Of a DNA stretch of 64,000 bases, positions 56,285 to 64,000 are shown in pieces (the stretch's first letter is position 1; every line of letters begins with the position of its first letter). The stretch is from contig OY811979.1 of assembly GCA_963681505.1 (NCBI GenBank), positions 4,072,711 to 4,136,710 of the forward strand, given 5' to 3'. Origin of the DNA: Eunapius fragilis (taxonomy: Eukaryota; Porifera; Demospongiae; Spongillida; Spongillidae). Made by a program: the position numbers and the translations under genes. A model generated the notes under the pieces. The model worked only from the letters and a program-made list of their open reading frames with translations, was not told where the DNA came from and searched no databases.

Positions 56285-56510
56285 CATCAAGGTGTGGGCT
56301 AACCAAATGGTAACCTTGGTTCCAGTCGCACTCAGAGTAGGGGGACAGCACACCCACTGTCGCCTGACCCCTTTTGGGCAAACAATCAACTATGCCAAGC
56401 ACATGGAGAGCATTCTGAAGAATTAAATTACACCAATTGCTCTGATCTGAGGTTGTGTGTGTGTGTTTGTGTGTGTATGTGTGTGTGACTTATGGATTTT
56501 ATGGGAATCT
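56285..56510. other. Short TG-rich interval
   Basis: Nothing but repeat sequence and a TG run at about 56452-56486. Confidence 0.4.
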
Positions 56511-57076
56511 CAAGATGGTATGTGTGAAAAGAAGATTAAGAGACAAGGGCAGATACAAGCTCAACAAGAAGGCAAGGGCCGGAGTTTGGCACCACTGAAG
56601 AAGGGAGAACCTGTCTTAGTACAGGACATGCAAGCTAGGAAGACCCAGTGGATGAGGGGACACTATCTGGAACAACTTACAGATCGATCCGGAATAGAGG
56701 AGGTCGATGGAAGATTACTGCATAGAAACTGGCAGCTTCCAAAACCAACACCAAATGCCCCACAAGTGCCATTGGAGGAAGTTTGTCAGGCACCTGCTTC
56801 TGAGCTGCTGTCGTCCGGGGAATCTAGGTCCATGCCACCCAAAGCAGCGGCACTAGTAGTCCCGCTCAGTCACAAGCGAGTCCCATAGTGCATGAGGCGG
56901 AACTTGAGAGAGAGATACCGAAGGGGAACACAGTTACATCGGCAGTACAGCAAGAGGCAGTCCAAACAAGAAGTACAGCCAGTGTATTGCCAGCATCCCG
57001 TGGGGTGACAACTACAACCCGATGCGGACGGCTCGTTCGGAAGCCGGCTCGCTACCAGGACTTTATTGAACACTAG
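56511..57076 (+). pseudogene. C-terminal end of a gypsy integrase, truncated
   Basis: LKKGEPVLVQDMQARKTQW followed by EVDGRLLHRN is the C-terminal DNA-binding part of a gypsy integrase. The tail continues after a frameshift near 56888 and ends with TRCGRLVRKPARYQD before the stop at 57074-57076. The catalytic core is absent because the 5' part has been replaced by the inverted repeat on its left. Sequence and ends differ from the other two gypsy families here. Confidence 0.7.
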
Positions 57077-57102
57077 CTGCCAGAATTCATGCTGTTTTAT
57101 TT

Positions 57103-57780
57103 AGAGGAGGGGATGTTTGGGGTGTGTATTGTGGGCGGGTCGATGTTACAGGGGTCGCGTGATACACTCGTGCTGTGCAGTGTTGTTGCGGATTTGCTGA
57201 CTAGAGAAAGGATCTTTGTGCAACCAAGTCCCCGAGCCTTGACTACGCGCTTTATGCGAAACATGTGCGTGTGCAGAAGTCAAATGTCATATTAAGCTAG
57301 CCCTAGACTCCGTGCACTTTAATGCTCTGTAGCTTTGTGCACGCATAAATGAATTAAACCTCAAGCAGTTTGACCGAGCCAACACGCTCGATTTCTATGT
57401 GCACTATCCAAGAAGGGGAACAGAACCAGACGTTTGCAAGAAGCGGAAATGCCGTATAGTGTATAGATGGGCGGAGTCATAGTTATTTAACAGGAAGTAA
57501 TTGCATATTCATGTTTCCGATGCCAGTCGTAACAGGTAATGGTGCGAAACGACTGGGAAATATGCAATTACTTTGCACAGTTGTATCCCCATAGCGGATA
57601 AAGAAAAAAATTAACGAACAGAACAAATCAATAGCGACGGGACCCTTGTACGTATGATCCGAATTTGAACCGATTTGGAGGTTCCTACCTGGAGATGTAC
57701 ATGTAGGCGTTTTGAACCCTACGGGGTATCAGACCTTGTAACGTCGGTACCCCGCATGTGTAAGGCACCAAAATGGATGT
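57103..57780 (+). repeat. Polypurine tract and probable 3' LTR
   Basis: AGAGGAGGGGA at 57103-57113 is followed by TGTTTGGGG, a typical polypurine tract/LTR junction just downstream of the pol stop. The LTR end cannot be fixed because the second LTR is absent. The remainder to 57780 shows no gene. Confidence 0.55.
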
Positions 57781-59930
57781 TCAACTATAGTAATGATGTG
57801 GTATGTTGTGTTGAAAATAGGAACCCGATTGCGTTAATATTTCGGAAGATATATCGATGTGAATTTTATGCAGATGCAGATTCATAAGTTGGGCCTGCAG
57901 CCAGTTGGAAGCAGAAGCATCCACTGCAGCACATTCTGAGAAGCATTGCTGCACACGATCATCACATAGGGCAAAGGTCTCCTTAACTAGGAGAGGAGTA
58001 TTTCTAGATAGGTGCACCAGCCTACAATCGCTCCCACATTGTCTAAGAAGGAGTAGGGCTACCTGGGGGTTGATAGAACCCACCGCTTCTAACTGCTGAA
58101 GTAACTTGGAGGCCTCTGACTGCTTCTAGGCTACAATCTTCAGAACACTGGGTCACCTATGGGAGAGACCCCTCAAAGTGGGGCACATTGGATCGCTTCA
58201 TCTCATCTGGGAAGGAACTAAGATCACTTAAACTGAATAATTCTTCAGGACTGCAAAATCTGCATCATGCCTATGTTCATCAACACAGTCTCTCAGACCA
58301 TGCATTATCTTCTCTGCACCTGCTGGACAAGCTACCCAAAGCTGAAGATGAGCTTTTTCATGATCACACATAGACATTTCCCAGCCAGACGCCTAATGTC
58401 TTCTCCAACTGCAATGGGCTGGATGTCTGAGGGATAGTTGGGTTTGTTCTTTTCCAAAGCCACCAGGTTACCCCCTGCATGGAACCTAGCCACTTGTACA
58501 GGAACCTTGCCAGAGATATGGAAATTGACCACATCCCTAAGCACTGCTCATATCGGGAACTGAAGGGGAACCTCTGCTGCTTCTATGCAAGGATCTGAGG
58601 GGCCACACGCTGTGTCTATCGGAAAGGAGTGCAAAAGGGCCATGATATCAAAGTCTGGTGGAAGGCAAGGGGCAGCTGAGAGAGGTACTGTGGGAGGAGT
58701 TGCATTGGGGGGTGCCTTTGGGATGCTTTGAGACCAGGAGATTCCATGTGGTATTGTTGTTGGGGGCCAGGCCCGAGGAAGTTAGAACCTGACAGGCCTT
58801 AGAGAGGAGTCCCTCCCTAGCAAGAGAGACTGCTGTCTGGACTGTTAAAGATTTGTGGTTAGAGGTAGGATGGGGACCAGAGGGATGATGATTGAATGCT
58901 CGATTCCATAGTGCACTGAACTCACCTTTGAACCATTGGGAGCATAGATGACTGATAGGCGCAGGCTTGTGATGTCAGTCCACGCTTTGGGGCAAGAACG
59001 CATTTAGGCGGCATGAACACTTTAAGCCAGGCATCCTCACAGTTATCATGTAAGGCAGAGCACAAAGCATGGGCAAACACGAGTTTGTCTTTCACAGGGA
59101 TGTGTCGAACTGTACGGCCTGGTTTTTTACAGACAGAATCAAATGTGGGCAGGGAAACAGAAGGGTCGGCCCCTTGGACATGGAGAAGGGGCAGAATAGG
59201 AGGTGCTGCGGAGGCATGTGAGCATTTCAAAAGATGAGAGGAATGGTGTGAACTAGCCACCAGCTGCTGGCAATAGGACAAACAGGTCTTGTTCTTGAAC
59301 CCAAGGGCTGAGGACTGCACCTGAGAAGAAACTCTGAGCATGTAAGGTCAAATGCTTAGTGGGAGCAATGAGTTGTTGACAGCCTTGGACTGGACAGGAT
59401 TTCTTATGCGGATGTACGAGACCTCAAACCGCTGAGAAGGTACATGTATCTGTGCAGTGGACCGTTAGCACTAAATGCCAAGGGAGGAGGGGCAGGGGAT
59501 GGTGGTGCTGACAACAGTTGTGGTGAAGGCAGTTGGTGATAGGTGACCCCTTAGCTAACACAGTAGTAGTGTCAGCACCCCAAGGGAAAGGCAGCAGGGG
59601 GCGCTCGTGCTGTTATCAAGGGTACCACGTTCTGTTGGGGGTACCGGTGGTGCTGAGACCACTACTGCGTTAGTTACGGCAACTTCAGTAGCTGGGACCC
59701 ACTGGTAGTTGTTCAGTTCAGCTACTGGTGCTGGTGCCGCGGGTGGTTCAGCTATTGGTGCTGGTGCTGTGGGTGGTTCAGCTAGTGGTGCTGGTGCCGT
59801 GGGTGCTTCAGCATGTACGGGTGGGACCACTGCTTCTTGAGCCAGTGCCTGAATAGGTCCCAGAGCAGAAGTCGCCGGTTCATTGATTGCTGTTTGTTCA
59901 TTTTTACTTCCAATGAAAAGAAATGTTGAG
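57781..59930 (-). pseudogene. Reverse-transcriptase-like gene, decayed, inside a GGGTCA element
   Basis: Read on the minus strand the parts are: a proline/alanine repeat (APAPxAEPPTAP, about 59700-59830); FMPPKCVLAPKRG (about 59000); AVSLAREGLLSKA (about 58800); HISGKVPVQVARFHAGGN and PIAVGEDIRRLAGKC (58332-58544), which resembles the start of a non-LTR-type reverse transcriptase palm; LRDCVDEH (about 58280); and QVALLLLRQCGSDCRLVHLSR with DDRVQQCFSEC (57781-58083), a downstream domain. The catalytic YxDD region is missing, apparently deleted between the last two parts. Stops and frameshifts are frequent. The family call rests on remembered motif order, not on a search. Confidence 0.6.
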
Positions 59931-60605
59931 CTTTAACCACTTAATATGACAGTATTAACGATCTCGCTTGCCTAAGTCGCGATGCCATTACTTAGCAGTT
60001 TCCAATAAATGCACAATTTCGATTTACTAAAAATCATTCAATTACCAACACCATTTGTAATTGTTGTGATAGTCGAGAACAGTATTATGTAATACCCTTG
60101 AGACGTATCCAAACAACAACTTCTAATTAGTGCTAAAATCAACCATGAAGAAATTAACTATGGCGTCTTATCATTTAACCTTCTGTGGTTCCCAAAACTA
60201 GCTGATACTCAGACATTTTTTTTGTAAAAATGTAAGGACAATGAACAGCTTCCGTCTACAATAAAAAATATCACCCTGAAGTGACCTACATGTAATTATT
60301 GAAAACCGTGTTGTATAAACATTTATTCTTTAACCCTTTCGCCTCTTCCATAAAAACATATTATAGTCGGGTTGTACACTTAGAGAGCATCAATGTGATG
60401 CCAAAAATAGCCATACACGTTCTGTGAGTAAGGAGTTATGACTCTTCGAAGTAGAAAACAATTAATTTTCATGATGGTGTTATATCATAAACCATTTGTG
60501 TTATTAAAATATTTATTGCGTTAAAGAACATCCATGTTAGGTCAAACAAATATGATCAATTACACGCTAGTAGTGTACAATTTTATGCTGACAGTACATG
60601 GAATG
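57781..60605 (-). mobile_element. GGGTCA-family element carrying the reverse-transcriptase-like gene
   Basis: The right terminal arm lies at 59990-60605 and matches the right arm of 22449-23895 over about 600 bp, through the AATGTGATGCC, CTGTGAGTAAGGAG and GTACATGGAATG phrases. The sequence just inside the arm (59880-59990) also matches the centre of 22449-23895. The left arm is not visible, so the left boundary is only the last recognisable coding piece. Confidence 0.65.
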
Positions 60606-60820
60606 TACTGTACTCACTTTGCATCCGTAACAGGTGACATGAAATTTAACAAAGAGAACAAATTAATTCGTAATTGGTAAAAGACCCCTTTCATGATATT
60701 ATTATTCCTGTTAGTCGTTGATGCGTTTCAATGATGAGTGGTGATTTTTAAATATTCATCCACAAATGGATTTTAAATTTACTGTAAAAATTCTGTTAAA
60801 ATGAAACGATAGTTTAATTC
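60606..60820. other. Short interval without features
   Basis: AT-rich sequence between the GGGTCA arm and the gypsy fragment. Nothing is supported. Confidence 0.4.
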
Positions 60821-61689
60821 TGTAAAGGCCAGCTTTTATCAAGAGAAGTGCGCAGCAAGAGTAGATGCACAGGCACACAGATCCAGTACGCATGTATTTG
60901 CTACATTATTCCCCTCCCCCAGGAACAAGTCAGTCAATAATTAGTCGTATATATTATGTCCGAATCTTTCCGGCTTTTTGTGCTTTCGATTGGACTTTCT
61001 GCTAGGTTGATCCGCCAGATTTAGAAATTCAATTTGAGGTAGTTCAGGAAATTCAATTTGAGGTAGTTCGGGTTCGCCAATACCCTCTGGAGGTACAGGT
61101 AAACCATTGATGTTGCAGTCCCATACTTTCTCGAACCCGATGGTAGGCACTCTCCAGACGCAGCCTCCGATCCAGGGCATACTGATTGACCTGTGAGGAA
61201 GTGGTAGACGGGGAAGGCCATACATATCATCAGCAGGGAGTGCCTCCAGACCGAACATCATATAAAAGGGTGTGCACCCAGTTGACTCTTGCACACTAGT
61301 GCAGTAGGCCAGCATGACCATCAGGAGATGAAGGTCCCACGCCTGTCCATTCTCAGATGCTGCAAGGCTGAGGAGATTAAGCAGTGTACGATTAAATCTT
61401 TCCACTAGACCGTCCAATTGCGGATGGTAAGGCGTAGTAATTTGCATACTTCACTCAACAAGGTAGACGGCCCTGATCGGTATGGAGATTATCGGGTACT
61501 CCAAAATGGCTGACAAAATGGTGGACAAAAATACCCACAACCGTCCCCGCCTCCACATTGGCCATTGGGTATGCCCCCATCCATTTGGTTGAATAGTCAA
61601 CCACTACTAACACATACCTGTTACCTCTATCGGTCATCGGCAGGGGCCCGAGTATGTCCATAGCAACTCGCTGCAGTGGATAGCCAGCT
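60821..61689 (-). mobile_element. Truncated third gypsy element (3' end)
   Basis: Integrase sequence runs on the minus strand to a stop near 60941. It is followed by a polypurine tract (GGGGGAGGGG, about 60910-60920) and then TGTAGCAAATAC, which should start the 3' LTR at about 60905. The LTR end near 60821 is a guess. The 5' side is cut at 61690 by a GGGTCA terminal repeat. Confidence 0.6.
60941..61689 (-). pseudogene. Integrase fragment of the third gypsy element
   Basis: About 61455-61689 has the first catalytic aspartate (VAMDILGPLPMTDRG, VLVVVDYSTKW) and the approach to the second (LHTDQG). A frameshift and loss of about ten codons follow. 60941-61447 holds HPQLDGLVERFNRTL with the catalytic glutamate and the C-terminal tail with a short PELPQIEF duplication, ending GHNIYD. 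The gene is non-functional. Confidence 0.85.
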
Positions 61690-62173
61690 GGGTCATTCCA
61701 TGTCCTGACACAAATAAATTGGCATGTACCCCTCAGATTTGTGTGCAATTTATCATATTTGCTTAACCTAATAACTTTAAAGCATTAATTTGTAAAATCT
61801 CACGAGTGGTTTATGAATTAACACCATCATGAATAATTAATTGTTTTCCACTTCGAAGACTCATAACTCCCTACTCACAGAACGTGTAAGGTTATTGTTG
61901 GCATCAAATTGAAGCTCTCTTAGTGTACAATCCGACTATAATATGATTCTGTGGGAGAGGCAAAAGGGTTAAAGAATAAATGTTTATACAGCACGGTTTT
62001 CAATATTTAGGTCACTTGACAGGTGATACTCCAGATTTTTTTCGTAAATAAAAACTGTTCATTGTTCTTACATTAAAAAAAAAAGTATCAGCTAGTTCTG
62101 GGAACTACACAAGGTTAAAGGGCAAGACGCCATTTTAAATTTCTTCATGGTTGATTTTAGCACTAATGAGAAG
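61690..62173. mobile_element. Truncated GGGTCA terminal arm inserted in the gypsy integrase
   Basis: GGGTCATTCCATG starts at 61690 and matches 22449-22935 for about 480 bp before the similarity stops at CACTAATGAGAAG. The opposite arm is absent. It interrupts integrase codons, so the insertion is younger than the gypsy element. Confidence 0.85.
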
Positions 62174-63174
62174 TTTCTCGTGCCCAGTCCTAAAATAATT
62201 CGTCATCTTCTCATTCTTCTTAGGAAGGTATAACTCAAGCTACGAACGGTAGTGAAGAACGGCAATAGTACTAATCGCGTCGAAATTTACACATTTTTAA
62301 ATGGTAGTTCGTCCGTGACCAGTATTATAAATGTCATGCGCCTTTTCTGGGTGTTCCCTTCCTCCCGGCCTCAGCGCCTTGTGTGTACTGTTATCTTTGA
62401 GTTGCAACAGCAGAAGTTATCCATCTCTCTCTATTTGCATTGGAGATTTAGTATGCCTGAATTGTGTAACGTAAGTGCAATCCAGATATAGGGGCCTGCA
62501 ACTAAGTTACGGAACCTGCAGCTAAGCTACTGGGGTCTGCAGCTAAGCTACTGGGGCCTGCAACTAAGCTACTGGCGCCTGAAACTAAGCTACTGGCGCC
62601 TGAAGCTAAGCTACTGGGGCCTGCAAATAAGCTACTGGGGCCTGAAGCTATGTGGGAGGGGCTACTATCGATGGGGGCCCACTATTTCTGGATTGCACTT
62701 ACGTATATTACGTATTTACGTATTTTTCTTACGCACTTACGTATTTTTCTTACACATTTCTGCAATATTGCAAGCATCGTGATACTACTTCAAAACGCTT
62801 CGAATCCACGATTTTGGTACTACAAGCTGCAGGTGACTATTAGATCCCCCTCCAGGCACATCCAACCATTGACGATAAAAGAATTCCAACATTCAATAGC
62901 AAATGATTTTTCTGCAACCAGAGAGTTTATAGCCAGTAGCTACTGCTAGTGGGAAGAACAGTAGGAATATTATTGTGTAACAGCCATGATACAATATGCT
63001 GCAGATCAGCATCCTCCTCACATGAGGTACCTGTAACCAGTGAGGCCAGCCCCTGCACACACATGAGGTACATGTACCAGTGAGGTCAGCCTCTGCACAC
63101 ACATGAGGTACATGTAATCAGCTCTAGACAACAAATACAAAGTTGCTGCCATGTGAAGACACACTTCACCTTAC
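62174..63174. repeat. No gene; 22-bp and 40-bp tandem repeats
   Basis: 62494-62648 has about seven units of CTACTGGGGCCTGCAACTAAG type. About 63021-63120 has three units containing CACATGAGGTAC and CAGTGAGG. ACGTATTTTTCTTACGCA-like short repeats lie at 62697-62755. Confidence 0.7.
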
Positions 63175-63927
63175 CTTTTCTGCCATCATCAGTGTGACAA
63201 TGTCCCTAGCATGGACATCAAGGGTGCATGATGAGAGCTCCTTTGATGGACCTAACCAGCTTGGGGAGCTCTCCACAAACCAGCTCAGCCAGCTTGTTCA
63301 GGTTCTGGTTTTAGCATGGGGGAGGTCTGGTCAGACTGACCTACTTTAATGCCTCCTCATTTCTTACTTGGAAGCACCTCTGCTCTGCCTCTTTAACCCT
63401 CTGCAAGACGGTTCCCTCGCCAACCAGACATTCGGTGAGATCTCTGTTCCACATGATCTGGGAGACTGTCAGCACAACCTGAGTGTGTGTGTATGTGTAT
63501 TTGTGTATTGTGTGTGTGTATTGTGTGTGTATTGTGTGTGTGTGTGTGTGTGACATACTTATTATGCACACTACAGCCCAGGTCACAAATGAGGGCAGAT
63601 GATAACTTTGTACACTTAGCATAGCCACACAACAAAAGTATTGCATCATCACATGGATTTCCTAAGGTGCTAATAAAACAGAACAGGGTTTTGGAATGAT
63701 GTAAAAATTGCTGCAGAATTATAAATTGCATGTGTCAGCTTAAAAGAAGAGGCTGCATGCAAGTGTCCCTTTGGCTCTCACCTGTCCAGCGTGTCCAGTG
63801 ATCCACCCACTCATGGCGGGGCCTTGACTCATAGTCCCCTATCCTTGGTCAGCTTCCTGAGGGAGATGACCATGGACTCGTCCACAGCTGTCAGCCATGT
63901 CTCCATGTTCCCTCTTGCCTTCACCAG
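63175..63927 (-). pseudogene. Axonemal dynein heavy-chain linker-domain fragment, broken
   Basis: Three exons run on the minus strand with good splice sites. 63782-63927 (acceptor TTGCAG, donor GTGAG) reads VKARGNMETWLTAVDESM and later YESRPRHEW, with a 1-base frame break between them. 63368-63478 is an intact 37-codon exon with LTVSQIMWNRDLTECL. 63175-63304 reads LNKLAELVCGELPKL, then shifts frame before DVHARDIV and a GTAAGG donor. The order is that of the linker region just before the first ATPase module of ciliary dyneins. Which axonemal paralogue is uncertain. Exons beyond 64000 may continue the gene. Confidence 0.78.
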
Positions 63928-64000
63928 CTGCAATGTGTGTGAGTGTGAGTGTGAGTGAGTGAGTGTGTATGCTGTGCATGAGAGTGAGAGTGTATGTGAG
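63484..64000. repeat. TG microsatellites in the introns of the dynein fragment
   Basis: TG runs at 63484-63552 and GAGTGTGAGTG at 63938-63996 sit directly upstream (on the minus strand) of splice acceptors, giving CA-rich acceptor tracts. Confidence 0.7.

Noticed and set aside
28708..63927. Treating both dynein fragments as one gene spanning 35 kb
   Set aside because: The 29-kb fragment has dynein-2 signatures while the 63-kb linker exons look axonemal, and no P-loop exon was seen between them.

Overview
This is nuclear DNA of a multicellular animal, most likely a marine invertebrate and plausibly a sponge; the species cannot be fixed from the sequence. The evidence is spliced fragments of dynein heavy chains, a spliced CCCH zinc-finger gene, intronless C2H2 zinc-finger genes of the KAF type, and an overwhelming load of eukaryotic transposable elements, palindromic MITEs and minisatellites. 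There is a 200-base assembly gap (N) at 31850-32049. Host coding sequence is sparse. I see two paralogous C2H2 zinc-finger genes on the minus strand (1619-2191 and 16175-16975), one CCCH zinc-finger gene on the plus strand (exons between 49753 and about 51031), and two decayed dynein heavy-chain fragments on the minus strand (28708-29381, cytoplasmic dynein-2 type; 63175-63927, axonemal type).

Layout. 1-6187: short duplications, minisatellites and small palindromic elements around zinc-finger gene 1. 6188-10733: a complete, apparently young Ty3/gypsy retrotransposon with identical 131-bp LTRs, a 5-bp target duplication and one open gag-pol frame. 10858-14650: a stack of insertions, in which a 36-bp minisatellite was entered by a GGGTCA-ended transposon, then by a THAP/DDE transposon (11771-14545), then by a 118-bp MITE. 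14650-22450: a reverse-transcriptase-like relic, zinc-finger gene 2 and long arrays of simple and tandem repeats, including two 19-bp arrays facing each other. 22449-23895: a non-autonomous GGGTCA element with arms of about 600 bp. 24-32 kb: a mosaic of duplicated blocks around the dynein-2 relic. 32-41 kb: MITEs and repeats with no recognised gene.

41453-49542 is an old Ty3/gypsy element on the minus strand with two LTRs. A 3.5-kb DNA transposon with 552-bp terminal inverted repeats and a 4-bp target duplication (44162-47682) sits inside its reverse-transcriptase codons. 49.7-51 kb holds the CCCH gene. 52428-56284 is a large imperfect inverted repeat rich in CA microsatellites; it contains a 494-bp transposon carrying a RecQ-helicase-like fragment. 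56.5-62.2 kb holds two truncated gypsy 3' ends and a decayed reverse-transcriptase-like gene linked to a GGGTCA terminal repeat.

Two mobile families stand out. One has ends starting TAG and makes 9-bp target duplications. It includes the THAP/DDE element, its palindromic MITEs (14107, 34437 and a truncated copy ending 5495) and, by the same target-site size, the RecQ-fragment element at 53377. The other has ends starting GGGTCA, arms of 480-630 bp and 4-bp target duplications. It includes one member with a DDE-like transposase relic and another whose terminal repeat is linked to a reverse-transcriptase-like gene of a kind I do not associate with inverted-repeat transposons. All family names come from motif recognition by eye; no database search was run.
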